Shown: positions 19,389 to 29,841, counted from the stretch's first letter. The stretch is DNA of 64,000 nucleotides from Coxiella-like endosymbiont (GCF_030643785.1 NZ_CP094378.1:1178001-1242000), one strand, 5' to 3'. Program-made: numbers and translations. The notes: generated from the letters alone by a model not told the origin.

Positions 19389-20765
19389 TCATGAAAATCG
19401 TCTTTTAAGATAATGAAAAAGTGCTCGCAAAGTCATAGCTTCCCCACCCACCGGCCGGCCGGGCGATTCTTCTTGATTCCAAGCAAAAATATCAAAATGT
19501 GCCCAAGAGATTTGATCAGAAACAAAAAATTTCAAAAATAAAGCCGCCGTTATTGCTCCGGCCATACGGTCGGAGCTGCTATTAGCCAAATCTGCAATTT
19601 CACTTTTTAAATAATTACGATAAGGCAAATAAAAAGGGAGCCGCCACATAGGATCTTGGGTTTTAATCGCTGACTCGATTAATTCTTCTGCAAGAGAATC
19701 TTGGTTACAAAAAAACGCCGGTAAATCAGCTCCCAGAGCTACTCGTGCAGCACCTGTAAGGGTAGCAAAGTCAATTAATAAATCAGGATCTTCTCTGACT
19801 GCTTCCGTTAAGGCTTCCGCTAACAGCAAACGACCTTCAGCGTCCGTATTAGTAATTTCGACTGTTTTCCCTGCGCGGGTATGCAAAACGTCGCCTGGAC
19901 GATAACTTTTACTTCCAACAGCATTTTCTGCCGCTGGAATTAGTAATCGTAATCGTATTGGCAATTGCTGTAGCATGATCATTCGTGCTAAACCAAGCGC
20001 ATGAGCTGCTCCTCCCATATCTTTTTTCATCAGCAACATGCCATCAGGAGTTTTAAGATCCAAACCCCCGGTATCAAAGCAAACGCCTTTTCCCACCAAC
20101 GTTACTTTTGGTGCTTTCTTATCGCCCCAATGCATATCAATAAACAGGGGCGGTCGAGCCCCAGCTCGACCTACAGCATAAATAGCAGGAAACTCAGTTT
20201 CGAGTTTATCTTCCTGAATTACTCGGATTTTTGCATCGAACTCATTGGCAACATTAACCACCGCTTCAGCCAATTCCGTAGGCCCCATATCTTTAGAGGG
20301 GGTGTTAATTAAATCGCGAATTAAATAAATGGTCGTAAGCCAATTAAAGAGGTACGTTTCATAGTGAGAAGGAACCCATAATTTAGCAGAAAAAGACGAA
20401 CGTTCACGGTAGGTATTGTATTGGTAACTGCCTAGCCCAAAGGCAAGCAGAGCCCGTTGAAAATGATCTTCATCTTCAAAGTCGGTGGGATCCAACTGAA
20501 ACACTCCCGACGGCAATATTTTCGGAAGCCCACCAAAATGCCAAAAATGTCCCGAATCTGTTACTCCAATTAAAACTTGATGCAATGCGCCTGTTTCTTC
20601 CGGAATAAGGCAGAGCGTATCCGGTTCTGCTTTAAACCCACTCGCATTTACCCAGGCTTTCACTCGCGGCTCTTGAACATCGAGCCACGTGGATAATTTC
20701 TCTGAAATTAATGGCTTAATAGGAATCAGGGATTTTTCATCAGTAGTGACATAACAATCGTTCAT
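19389..20765 (-). CDS. pepA: Leucyl aminopeptidase family protein (M17)
   Basis: Two-metal cytosolic aminopeptidase of 458 residues. The catalytic C-terminal domain shows VGKGVCFDTGGLDLKT (metal/lysine region), MKKDMGGAAHALGLA, the hallmark NTDAEGRLLLAEAL and DFATLTGAARVALG, and the end SSDRMAGAITAALFLKFF, in the family order. The N-terminal domain is shorter than in E. coli PepA, as in the PepB-like/short leucyl aminopeptidases, so the symbol pepA is used loosely. It begins at ATG 20765 with a possible AGGAG-like stretch (TAGCAGGAGTC upstream). Intact, between the dead beta-oxidation genes and a decayed stretch. Confidence 0.88.
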   Translation of the reverse strand: MNDCYVTTDEKSLIPIKPLISEKLSTWLDVQEPRVKAWVNASGFKAEPDTLCLIPEETGALHQVLIGVTDSGHFWHFGGLPKILPSGVFQLDPTDFEDEDHFQRALLAFGLGSYQYNTYRERSSFSAKLWVPSHYETYLFNWLTTIYLIRDLINTPSKDMGPTELAEAVVNVANEFDAKIRVIQEDKLETEFPAIYAVGRAGARPPLFIDMHWGDKKAPKVTLVGKGVCFDTGGLDLKTPDGMLLMKKDMGGAAHALGLARMIMLQQLPIRLRLLIPAAENAVGSKSYRPGDVLHTRAGKTVEITNTDAEGRLLLAEALTEAVREDPDLLIDFATLTGAARVALGADLPAFFCNQDSLAEELIESAIKTQDPMWRLPFYLPYRNYLKSEIADLANSSSDRMAGAITAALFLKFFVSDQISWAHFDIFAWNQEESPGRPVGGEAMTLRALFHYLKRRFS

Positions 20766-20952
20766 GGTAAGACTCCTGCTAAGAGAGCAATCCGATAATG
20801 GTATCTCACTTAAGTAGAGATGAACACTAATTTCATTCCAGTTCAGACCAGACTAACGTTCTGGCTTAGGGATTTTTAGCTTTATGTTCGAATATTATTA
20901 CTGAAAAGATTCTTTTCCTGTACAAATTATATGCTTATAATGACTCATTCAA

Positions 20953-20980
20953 TAATGTAGGAAAATTAATGTAGAAAAAT
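20953..20980. repeat. 14-bp tandem duplication
   Basis: taatgtaggaaaat followed by taatgtagaaaaat (one mismatch). Confidence 0.8.
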
Positions 20981-21522
20981 TTATGCGTAAAAATTTTTGG
21001 GATATTTCGGATATTTTTCATGAAAGATGTGAAGAAAACGGAATGAAAGCCCTCCTCTGGATCGCCAGTAATCACAAGCAACTCCGATATTTTAGAAATT
21101 TTGATCGAAAAAGGCGTTGAATCTTACGTTTTCTTCTTGAAGGCTATACATCAACTGATGATCGCTGCGGAAAGGTACACGATGAATTATAGTCACTTTA
21201 TTAACGTTGAGTGTGCTCATTTCAGCGCTTGCTCAAACGGGAAAGGAAACCCCCCTTCAGCTCGCTGTATTAAATGTCAATGAGGAATGCGCAATTTAAT
21301 ATAAGGCCGGACGGGGTATCGACCCTATAGCTGACTTCGAGAAAGGTACTCCCTTTAGCGATAGCGGCTAAAAATGGCTGGAAAGAAATTGTTGATTAAA
21401 GAAATTAAGGTCGAGACAAAACTTTCTAACCCCCAATCGCTTATTTCTCAAGAAGAGGCGCAAGTCATAAACTTCGTGTCAAAGGCCCAAAAGGAAATCA
21501 AACGAAAAGAAAACCAGCTGAG

Positions 21523-21548
21523 AAACTAAAGAAAAAAACTAAAGAAAA
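21523..21548. repeat. 13-bp tandem duplication
   Basis: aaactaaagaaaa occurs twice, perfectly. Confidence 0.85.
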
Positions 21549-21673
21549 AATTTCGTTCGTTGTTCTTTAACTCAGACGTCACCGTATATTGCGAGAACAA
21601 AAAGTAATAATTCGGGAAGACCCCTAGCCCATTCGCTCGAATTATTTAGAGGTTCTTCATTTGCTTGTTCATT

Positions 21674-21697
21674 TATTATCCTGGATATTATCCTGGA
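21674..21697. repeat. 12-bp tandem duplication
   Basis: tattatcctgga occurs twice, perfectly, upstream of the amino acid permease gene. Confidence 0.85.
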
Positions 21698-21816
21698 GCA
21701 GTGCGATTTGAACCCACTAGGGAAAAGTAGTTATAATCTCAGCGTTCGTGCGCCATGAGCTTGAACTTGGCGGAGAATTATCTCCTCTAAATTTCTGGGT
21801 CATGCCAGGAGATGTT

Positions 21817-23503
21817 ATGAACAATATTCATGCTTACAAACGACGCATTGGTCCAATTGGTTTAATGATGTCTGCTGTGAGCGCTATGATTGGTTCCGGA
21901 TGGCTCTTCAGCTCCTTGTACGTGGGCCGTTTAGCAGGACCTGCTTCAATCCTAGCTTGGATTTTCGGGGGTGTTGGTAGTGATTGTCGCACTCACCTAT
22001 GCAGAAATAGCCACCATGTTTCCCATTACCGGGGGCAGTACCCGATTTCCCCAATTAACTCATGGAACCTTCGTCAGCTTATTTTTTGGCTGGATTACGT
22101 GGTTCAATTTAATGACAGCCCCGGCTACTGAAGTTCAGGCGATGATCCAATATGCTACCAACTACTGGCCCGATTTAATTCGCCAACATGACGCTGGTGT
22201 ACATGGGTTGAGTCCAGAAGGCTATCTTATCGCTACGTTCATGATGATGGGCTTTAGCTTGATTAATATTTATTCCATCCGCTTCATTACTTATCTCAAT
22301 AACATTTTTTCATTTTGGAAATTAATTGTTCCCATTTTGACTGCTATTGTTCTTATGATCGTGGCTTTTCATCCACATAATTTTGCTAATCTCCAATACG
22401 GTGGATTCCTCCCCAATGGTTGGAAAGGAGTTTTCGCTGCGTTAGCCACTGGAGGCATTTTATTTGCTTTTAATGGTTTTAAACAGGCGGTGGAACTCGC
22501 AGGGGAGGCAGAAAATCCAAGCCGTACTGTTATGGTCGCTATTCTTGGCAGTTTAGCTATCGTATTAATTATCTATGTACTATTGCAAATTAGTTTCATT
22601 GGTGCCTTAAGTCCTCACACCTTATCAAAAGGTTGGCTATACATACATTTTATGGGCGATACAGGGCCCTTAGCCGGGCTTTTGATGACGCTAGGCATCG
22701 CTTGGATGGCAATTTTGCTTTATGTCGATGCGCTAGTGGCCACAAGTGCCGCAGGTCTTGTCTATAGTACCAGTGCAGCACGAACTTTGTATGGATTAAG
22801 CACTAACCGCCAATTACCTAAATTTTTGCAAGAAGTAAATGAAAGATGGATTCCTGCCAAAGCCGTTCTTATTAATTTTATTGTTGGCATGACATTTTTC
22901 TTACCCTTCCAGGGATGGTATGCCATGGCGGAATTTATGTCATCAATTATCGCCCTTTCCTACATCACAGGGCCTATTTGTTGTTTATCGCTGCGTTATC
23001 AATTGCCAGACCACAAACGAGTTTTTCGTTTACCGTTAGCAACGGTATGGAGTTTTATTGGCTTTTATATTTGTACTCTCATCATATATTGGACAGGCTG
23101 GGGTGTCGTTTCCAAATTGGGAATTAATTTGGTCGTGTCTTTTTTGCTCTTTATTATTTATCGATTGTTTTCTGAACGCCCTCGTGGCATCCATATGAAT
23201 TGGCGCGCTTCTCTTTGGATGTGGCCTTATCTAATTGGACTGAGCCTTATTTCTTATTTAGGCTCTTACGGTGGAGGGCGCGAAGCGATCTCCTTTGGCT
23301 GGGATTTTTTATATCTTGGTATTTTATCCCTTATTTCCCTTTATTTGGCTGTTTCATTTCGAGCCAGTGATAAGCATGTGAAAGATACACTCGCTCGTTT
23401 TGAAGAAGAAGTAACCACGGGTATTCCAACGACGGTGCCCGATGAAGAAGTGAAAAATCATCGAATAAAACGAAAAAGGTTATCTTGGCTGAATGATGCT
23501 TAA
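21817..23503 (+). pseudogene. Amino acid permease (APC superfamily), single frameshift near the N-terminus
   Basis: Inner-membrane amino acid transporter of about 560 residues with 12-14 spans. From ATG 21817 (AGGAG at 21808-21812) the first frame reads MNNIHAYKRRIGPIGLMMSA, then the family signature MIGSGWLFSSLYVGRLAGPAS. At the run of five G (21967-21971) the frame changes; the second frame continues VVIVALTYAEIATMFPITGG and stays open to 23503 (GFSLINIYSIRFI, FAFNGFKQAVELAGEAENP, FRLPLATVWSFIGFY). No other lesion is visible, so a length change of the G run is the only defect. The remainder could only be translated from an internal start (GTG 21971), missing the first membrane helix. Substrate unknown. 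Confidence 0.82.
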
Positions 23504-23569
23504 CGCTTTGCCAAAGATGAATTCAGACATTGATTAGTGCATTCATTACCGTGTAGAATTTGATCCTTC

Positions 23570-24889
23570 ATGAAGAAGCTTTACGTTAAAACATACGGCT
23601 GCCAGATGAATGAGTACGATTCTGCCAAAATGGCAGATGTTCTTCATGTTTCTCATGGTTTGGAATTGACTTCTAATCCCGAAAGCGCGGACGTTCTGTT
23701 ACTTAACACATGCTCTGTACGAGAAAAAGCGCAAGAAAAAGTATTTTCTGAATTAGGGCGATGGAGGCCCTTCAAAGAAAAACGACCTCATATGATCATT
23801 GGCGTTGGAGGTTGTGTGGCAAGCCAAGAAGGAGATAGTATTTTAAGACGTGCCCCCTTTGTAGACATTGTTTTCGGGCCACAGACCTTACACCGATTGC
23901 CGGAACTGTTAAAGGAAGTAGTCCAATCTAAAAAATCGGTTATAGACATAACCTTCCCGGAAATCGAAAAATTTGATCGTTTGCCTGAACCTCGCGCAGA
24001 GGGTCCTTCAGCTTTTGTTTCCATTATGGAAGGATGCAGCAAATATTGTACCTTTTGTGTGGTCCCTTATACACGGGGTGAGGAAATTAGCCGGCCATTT
24101 GATGACGTCATTGCCGAAGTCGTCAGTTTAACCCAACAAGGCGTTCGAGAAATTACCTTGCTCGGTCAAAATGTTAATGATTACCGTGGTCTTATGCATG
24201 ACGGGCAGATAGCCGACTTAGCTTTACTCATTCATTATTTGGCGGCCATCAAAGAAGTAAAGAGAATTCGCTTTACCACTTCTCACCCTTCTGCTTTTTC
24301 AGAAAATTTGATTGATGCTTATGCCGAAGAGCCCAAACTGGTCAATCACCTCCATTTACCAGTCCAAAGTGGTTCTGACCGAATCTTAGCGGCCATGAAA
24401 CGTAACTATACCGCCCTCGAATTTAAATCCAAAATTCGTAAAGTACGTCAGGTTCGACCTGGCATTAGTATTTCTTCAGATTTTATCGTCGGTTTTCCGG
24501 GAGAGACAAAGGCAGATTTCCAATCTACCATGAATCTCATTCACGAAATTGGTTTCGATCATTCTTTCAGTTTTATTTATAGTCCTCGCCCAGGTACGCC
24601 TGCTGCCCAATTACCTGATGATGTCCCTTTTACAGTTAAAAAAGAACGTTTAGCGATTTTACAAAATCGTATCCAAATAAAAGCTGCGGAAATTAGCCAA
24701 TCGATGCTAGGAACTCAACAACAAGTTTTAGTTACGGGACCCTCCAAAAAATACCCTGTTCAACTCAGCGGTCGAACGGAAAATAATCGAGTGGTGAATT
24801 TTATAGGAGAAGGGCGATTGATTGGAGAAATAGTGACAATTAGAATTAAAGAAGCCCGCCCGAATTCCTTGTGGGGCGAGGTCTGTTAA
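23570..24889 (+). CDS. miaB: tRNA-2-methylthio-N6-dimethylallyladenosine synthase MiaB
   Basis: Radical SAM methylthiotransferase of 439 residues that modifies A37 of tRNAs reading UNN codons. The UPF0004 domain carries its cluster cysteines in [10 protein letters not shown] (about 9-18), [11 protein letters not shown] (about 45-55) and [10 protein letters not shown] (about 82-91); the radical SAM site is [17 protein letters not shown] (about 153-169). A C-terminal TRAM domain ([10 protein letters not shown]... [10 protein letters not shown]) is present. Length and order are normal. It is the first gene of the miaB-phoH-ybeY-corC-lnt row, in which only miaB and ybeY remain intact. Confidence 0.95.
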   Translation: MKKLYVKTYGCQMNEYDSAKMADVLHVSHGLELTSNPESADVLLLNTCSVREKAQEKVFSELGRWRPFKEKRPHMIIGVGGCVASQEGDSILRRAPFVDIVFGPQTLHRLPELLKEVVQSKKSVIDITFPEIEKFDRLPEPRAEGPSAFVSIMEGCSKYCTFCVVPYTRGEEISRPFDDVIAEVVSLTQQGVREITLLGQNVNDYRGLMHDGQIADLALLIHYLAAIKEVKRIRFTTSHPSAFSENLIDAYAEEPKLVNHLHLPVQSGSDRILAAMKRNYTALEFKSKIRKVRQVRPGISISSDFIVGFPGETKADFQSTMNLIHEIGFDHSFSFIYSPRPGTPAAQLPDDVPFTVKKERLAILQNRIQIKAAEISQSMLGTQQQVLVTGPSKKYPVQLSGRTENNRVVNFIGEGRLIGEIVTIRIKEARPNSLWGEVC

Positions 24890-24901
24890 AAGGAAGATAA
24901 G

Positions 24902-25808
24902 TTGAAACCTTCTGAATCAACGCAACGGGATCAAATTAACGCCAGATGACAATAAACAGAGGTCGCCAAGCTTTGCGGTCAATTTGATGAAATTTACATT
25001 TGATTGAAAATTATCTCGGGGTAGAAATTGATAATCGCCGCAATAACTTTAAAATTATTGACATTCCCAAGTCTGTAGACAAAGAAGTTTTGTTGCATAT
25101 TCGAGACATCAATTATCAAACTCCCGAAAGTTTCCATAAAGAAAAAGCCGAATACGAACTTAAAGTCCCCAAATTACAGGTGAAAGCACGTTACCCCTAA
25201 TACCCCTTAACAGCATTACCTCAATGCCATGCAGAAGTACGATATTAATTTGGGATTGGTCCCTCAGGCACTGGGAAAACATTTCTAGCTGTGTTGCATG
25301 TGCAATTGCAGATTTAGCAAAAGAAGAAGTTTCCCGCATTGTGTTAACATGTCCTTCTGTGGAAGCTGAAGAAAAATTGGGTTATTTGACTGGAGATTTA
25401 ACCCAAAAATTGATCTTAACTTACGTATTTTAAAATTCTGGGGCTTGTTAAAGTAAATCAATTATTAGAAAAAGGAACCATTGAAATTGCATCATTGGCG
25501 TATATGAGCGGGCGAAGGTTAAACGATTCATTTGTAATTTTAGATGAAGCACAAAACGCCACTAAAGAAAAAATGAAAATGTTTTTAACTCGTATAGGTT
25601 TTAGTTCTAAAGCTGTAATCACAGGAAAGACATCACCCAAGCTGATTTGCCCAAATATACAGAGTCCGGTTTACGAAACGCTATTCCCCTATTGCGGGAC
25701 ATTGATGAGAATCCAATACTTTTTTCAAATCAAATGATATTGTTCGTCACCCTTATGGTTCAGCGGATTATCGAAGCATACGAAGAAGAGAATGAAGCTT
25801 CATATTGA
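24902..25808 (+). pseudogene. phoH: PhoH-like ATPase, frameshifted with internal deletion
   Basis: PhoH family P-loop ATPase/RNA-associated protein. Readable parts: TEVAKLCGQFDE and, after a frame change, LIENYLGVEIDNRRNNFKII (25000-25060), a damaged P-loop region around 25240-25290 where a [12 protein letters not shown]-like sequence is expected but reads VPQALGKTFLAV across frames, [17 protein letters not shown] (25290-25345), [20 protein letters not shown] and the Walker B-like [23 protein letters not shown] (25520-25605), and the end QRIIEAYEEE (25758-25790). About 25 residues between KLILTYVF and KVNQLL appear deleted. The end overlaps the start of ybeY by 17 bases. Confidence 0.88.
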
Positions 25809-26262
25809 AGTCCAAAATGCAACCCAATTTTCTTCCCTTCCTACTCTTTCGCAATTACAGAAATGGGTCAATACTGCTTTTCAATTTGTTCCAGTAACCT
25901 TGAATAAAAATTTATCCGAATTAACAATTCGCTTTATTGACCGCGAAGAAAGCGCCGCATTGAACGAAACTTATCGCCACAAAAAGGGGCCCACGAATAT
26001 TTTGTCTTTTTCCGAAGATCCTATTCTTGGCTTTCCCTCGAATTCACTTGGGGATTTAGCTATCTGCACTCCTATAGTCGCCGAAGAGGCTGAGACACAA
26101 AATAAATCCTTAGAAGCTCACTTTGTCCATCTTGTCATTCACGGAGTATTACATTTGTTAGGATACGATCATATTGAAACACAAGAAGCCGCGGAAATGG
26201 AAAGATTAGAAATTAATATATTGTCTCAACTCGGCTATAAGGATCCTTATGAAGATGGGTAA
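25792..26262 (+). CDS. ybeY: Endoribonuclease YbeY (rRNA maturation factor)
   Basis: Zinc-dependent endoribonuclease of 156 residues involved in 16S rRNA 3' maturation and 70S quality control. The UPF0054 motif H-x3-H-x5-H is present as HGVLHLLGYDH (about 117-127); the conserved LNETYRHKKGPTNILSFS lies before it (about 57-74). Length normal. The start overlaps the end of the dead phoH, as usual in this gene row. Intact although its neighbours on both sides are broken, which fits the strong requirement for YbeY. Confidence 0.93.
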   Translation: MKLHIEVQNATQFSSLPTLSQLQKWVNTAFQFVPVTLNKNLSELTIRFIDREESAALNETYRHKKGPTNILSFSEDPILGFPSNSLGDLAICTPIVAEEAETQNKSLEAHFVHLVIHGVLHLLGYDHIETQEAAEMERLEINILSQLGYKDPYEDG

Positions 26263-26282
26263 TATTTGTTACAATAATCCCT

Positions 26283-26304
26283 TTTATAACCAGTTTATAA
26301 CCAG
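26283..26304. repeat. 11-bp tandem duplication
   Basis: tttataaccag occurs twice, perfectly, in the short spacer between ybeY and the corC relic. Confidence 0.88.
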
Positions 26305-26313
26305 TAAGAAACA

Positions 26314-27112
26314 ATGAGTGACGAACCAAACCCGAACCGATCCTGTTTGGAACGGCTTAAGTCACGTTTTACTCCGAGAACCCAAAGACCGAGAACAATT
26401 AACTGAACTCCTTCACGATGCGAAAGAACGTAAACTGCTCAATCGAGAGGCATTAGGCGATGATTGCAGGTGTTATTGAAGGTGTTTTAGAAGTCTCCAA
26501 ATGAAAGTTCTTGATGTCATGATTCCTTGTGCTTAAATGGTAGTAATCGATCATGATACAACCCCATAGTCAGCGCTCCCTCTTACCATTGATTCCAAAA
26601 ATTCTCGCTTTCCGGTAATTAGTGAAAGCCGTGATGAAAAGTAAAAATTCAAATTAAAGACCTCGTACGGCCTGCTGTTTTTATTCCCGAGAAGTAAACA
26701 CGGTAGACATTTTATTGAAAGAATTTCGATTAAAACGCTACCATATATTGTAGCCGATAAGTATGGTGGTGTTTCCAGATTAATTACTTATTGAAGATGT
26801 TTTGAAAAAAATTGTCGGTAGTATTAAAGATGAAACTGATATCGTAGAGGAAGAACTTGACATTACTCAATGTAGCGAAAATGAATTTATCGTCCAAGCA
26901 CTGACGCCAATTGAAGATTTCAACGATTACTTTGGAACTACAATTAGTAAAGAAAATTTCGATACGATTGATGGATATATCATGCAATAAATTGGTCACC
27001 TGTCCAAATGGGGTGTGAAGTGATTGAAATCGATTCCTTAAAAATAACCATCATGTTAGTCAATAAACGAAGTATCCAATTACTTCGCTTAATAATGAAT
27101 AAAATTTTTTAA
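26314..27112 (+). pseudogene. corC: CorC/HlyC-type CBS-domain protein (magnesium/cobalt efflux), degraded
   Basis: Remains of the cytosolic CBS-pair plus CorC_HlyC protein. The start MSDEPNPNRS is followed by fragments in changing frames: LKVLDVMI-like (about 26500), IKDLVRPAVFIPE (26655-26695), EDVLKKIVGSIKDETDIVEEEL (26795-26860), then an open piece with the CorC_HlyC domain: FIVQALTPIEDFNDYFGTTI, NFDTIDGYIMQ and, beyond a stop, IDSLKITIMLVNKRSIQLLR. At least five lesions. It lies between ybeY and lnt, its standard position. Confidence 0.85.
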
Positions 27113-27289
27113 CCTTTTCACAATACTCGCTGTCGCTCTCTTGCCTCTAGCTTTCGCGCCAGCCAATTGGTTTCCAATTGCTTTTATTTCGCCAGAAATT
27201 TTATTAGCTATCTGGAAGCATTCTAATCCTTTACAAAGTTTATGGCGAGGATGGTTACTTGGTTTGGGATTTTTTGGAATCGGGACTTC

Positions 27290-27311
27290 TTGGATTTATG
27301 TTGGATTTATG
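27290..27311. repeat. 11-bp tandem duplication causing a frameshift in lnt
   Basis: ttggatttatg occurs twice, perfectly. Deleting one copy turns the out-of-frame SWIYVGFMSEY into SWIYVRIHQFGNANVPLA, the expected Lnt continuation. Confidence 0.92.
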
Positions 27312-28030
27312 TCAGAATACATCAATTTGGAAATGCTAATGTTCCTTTAGCAATTTTAATTACTATCCTGTTTATTTTTATTTTATTAGTATTTATTATC
27401 ATCCAGGGTTTTTCTTTCTTTTTTTTTTTTTTTTTGCTTTTCCATCGAAAAGCAATAATAATAATAACTTCATTGTTTGGTTTTTCCGCTTGGTGGGTAA
27501 TTTGGGAATGGCTGCGAAGTGAATTGTTCACTAGTTTTCCTTGGCTTTTTCTGGGATACAGCCAAATTCATTTTCCTTTCAAGGGTTTTGCTCCTCTTAT
27601 TGGGGTCTATGGCGTATCCTTAATTGTGGCTTTAATTATCGGATGTTTGTATCTTTTATTTTTTCATAAAGAAGTAAAAATAAAAATATTAAGCGTTCTT
27701 GTTATTGTCATTTTTCTGCTTATGGGAGGAAGCTCGACAACCAGACAATGGACCCACTCTTAAAAAGAGATTCTTCAACTAAGTATAGTTTAAGGAAATA
27801 TACATTAAACCATTGAATGGGATATTAACCCCTTATTTTCAATTCTTCACACCTATTTTATACGGAAACATCCAAACACTGACAGAGTGATACTATTGTG
27901 TATGGTCTGAAGCTGGAATTCCTATTTATTCTAAACAAATTTCTTCTTTTATCGATTCTTTGAATAAAAAATCAAAGGAATATCAAACATCTGTCATTTC
28001 TAGAATTCCAATTTATCACGAAAAAACTCA

Positions 28031-28060
28031 ATAAGTTTTTTTAATATAAGTTTTTTTAAT
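28031..28060. repeat. 15-bp tandem duplication in lnt relic
   Basis: ataagtttttttaat occurs twice, perfectly. Confidence 0.88.
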
Positions 28061-29341
28061 GGGCTTACGGTTTTAGGTAAGGGATACAGACTTTATTTAA
28101 AGCGTCATTTAGTACTTTTCGGCGAATACCGGCCGGCTTACCCAAGCGTAATAAAATATTTCGATATTCCTATGTCAGATTTAAGCTCCGGACCATGGAA
28201 CTAGTCCGCTATTAACCAATCCGCTATTTATGCAAAAAAATATTTCTTTTCCTCCTTTTTATTTGTTATGAAATTGCTTATCCATTCGAAGTACTAAATA
28301 GTATGGAGGGAAAAGCATTTATCGTGGTAGTGAGCGATCATAGTTGGTTTAATGACACTATCACTTCTGTTCAACAACTCCAAATTACCCAGATGCGTGC
28401 TTTAGAAACAGGGCATTATTTGATCTTAATCTATAGCACTAACACAGGTATAACTGCAATTATAGAATCCCTCAGGAAAAAAAATACACCAATCGGTTCC
28501 ACAAAATAAACTTATTGTCTTGACGGGTCAAATAACACCAATGAGTAAAAAAACTCCCTTAATGAAATGGGAACTACTACTCTATTTTAGGGATAGTAAT
28601 TATTTTTCTTTTGTTAGAATTAATTTAGAGCTTATTTTTTTAGGTCTCAATATCGGGGGTTTTAGAAGAAATAAAAGGAATATTTAAGGAATGTTATTTC
28701 GAGTGAAAATTAAATTAGGATCAGCAATAAGCATTCCCTTAAGTATTCCCTCTCGAATTGAATTTGCTCGAGTACCCAAGTGGCTTATAAAATCCATGCT
28801 AAATTTATTTTCCGAAAAATTTTGATATTCTCAAAAGAGTTGTTCAAAAGCGTGAGCTGTTGCGGGAGATTCATGAAGTTGCACAGGGATAGCGGGCAAG
28901 ATATCAAATAAACCATCTCCCGCATGTTTGAATAATTGAATGGTATGAGAAAATCTTCCAGATCCTTCCGTATACTGTCCTTCTAAAGCGTCTAGCCAAT
29001 CTGAAAAAATTAGCCTATCCCCTAGATAATCACAAAAATCTCCCTCTTTAGATAAGAGCTGGTGAGCTAAAACAGGAGTGATGGAAAAAGTATTTCGCTA
29101 ATAAGCAGAAGAAAAATGCATAATTTTATAAAAATCTGCTTTTTTGATTGCCGTTAAAGGCCCTCAAAAGGATTCCATTGGTTGACGAAATTGCCCTCTT
29201 CATCAGTAATAAAAAACTTTTAATTGACGATTACATTGGGCCACCTTTAGAGCAAAGCGGTTGAGAATACCGCATAACGTTCCAATGCGGTCGCCTGAGA
29301 GTGCTGTTCTGGTAATGGTCTAATGAATATTTACCCCTGTA

Positions 29342-29361
29342 ATAAGCCTTCATAAGCCTTC
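29342..29361. repeat. 10-bp tandem duplication
   Basis: ataagccttc occurs twice, perfectly, in the unidentified relic. Confidence 0.8.
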
Positions 29362-29434
29362 ATTCATTAAACTGCCTAATGGTTTTCCTAAACTCGTAGG
29401 CAAAACCTGCACAAAATCGACAAATCGTTTTACT

Positions 29435-29466
29435 AATCCCTCATGGAAAAAATCCCTCATAGAAAA
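29435..29466. repeat. 16-bp tandem duplication
   Basis: aatccctcatggaaaa followed by aatccctcatagaaaa (one mismatch). Confidence 0.85.
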
Positions 29467-29841
29467 ATTCATATTAGGAAGTAGTCAGGTGGCTTAATTT
29501 TGATACGTGCTGCCACAAAAATTGATGACGTTTACTCTCGAGTAAAAATGAAGAGGGATTATACGGGGATTAACATCCCTGATCTATAAATTGGACTTTT
29601 GGGAGCCAAATGAATAGTCCTGTTTTTTCTACTAATAAACACTAATTTCGCTCCGACTACTCTTCTGCGTTTTGGTAAATCCTTCCTCTCCATAGAAACT
29701 CTCTTTACCTTAGACAATTAATTTTTTTGTAGAATAGAATGTTATACTAAAAATAGTTAACTTTTGATCAAATTTAATATTTCCTTAAGAATCTATGGCG
29801 CTGCTTCCATCAGCTTAACCAGTGAGGTATCCTAACTGACT

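Larger units (their letters stand above)
20766..21747. other. Decayed stretch with traces of coding DNA
   Basis: Almost 1 kb without an intact gene. On the plus strand near 21020-21165 the pieces HERCEENGMKALL and ILEILIEKGVES..LKAIHQLM weakly recall the C-terminal TIM barrel of phosphoenolpyruvate synthase-like enzymes (ICGQ...FLVE.GI.SISL); this is a low-confidence reading. Near 21180-21300 another frame gives VTLLTLSVLISALAQ, which looks like a signal peptide, followed by TGKETPLQLAVLNVNEE and a stop. Three tandem duplications (20953, 21523, 21674) lie here. Nothing here can be assigned with certainty. Confidence 0.3.
27095..28628 (+). pseudogene. lnt: Apolipoprotein N-acyltransferase Lnt, degraded
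   Basis: Inner-membrane enzyme that adds the third acyl chain to lipoproteins. Pieces: LPLAFAPANWFPIAFISPEIL and SLWRGWLLGLGFFGIGTSWIYV (27150-27305); then, after an 11-bp duplication, RIHQFGNANVPLAI, FSAWWVIWEWLRSELFTSFP, WLFLGYSQIHFPFKG (27480-27590); nitrilase-domain parts GEYRPAYPSVIKYF and DLSSGPWN (28120-28200), EGKAFIVVVSDHSWFNDTIT (28306-28365) with the catalytic-domain end LQITQMRALETG; C-terminal helix LGIVIIFLLLELI and stop at 28626. Early stops in the periplasmic domain and frameshifts at the start codon region (T6 at 27105-27110) and elsewhere. A 17-T tract (27419-27435) lies in a membrane segment. Non-functional. Confidence 0.9.
28690..29650 (-). pseudogene. Unidentified degraded gene
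   Basis: The minus strand between lnt and leuS reads like protein split over frames: in order of coding, GKTICRFCAGF (about 29400), LRRPHWNV (about 29290), KSFLLLMKRAI / VFYITDEEGNFVNQWNPF (about 29170-29225), LAHQLLSKEGDFCDYLGDRLIFSDWLDALEGQYTEGSGRFSHTIQLFKHAGDGLF as several shorter runs (about 28900-29075), LPAIPVQLHESP and FSMDFISHLGTRANSIREG (about 28760-28890), LIADPNLIFTR (about 28705). I do not recognise the family. Codon-like composition and continuity across stops mark it as a dead gene. Two tandem duplications lie in its 5' half. Confidence 0.5.

Noticed and set aside
20980-21280. Phosphoenolpyruvate synthase C-terminal fragment
   Set aside because: The resemblance (ILIEKGVES...AIHQLM) is too short and needs a frame change; mentioned only as a possibility, not called.
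21690-21765. tRNA-like text on the minus strand (gatttgaacccac resembles a T-arm)
   Set aside because: The T stem has a mismatch, only four bases lie between it and a CCA-like end, and no anticodon or D arm pairs; it is not a functional tRNA and may be chance.
28205-28228. Further tandem duplication (tccgctatt twice)
   Set aside because: The two 9-base copies are separated by six unrelated bases, so it does not meet the adjacent-copy criterion.
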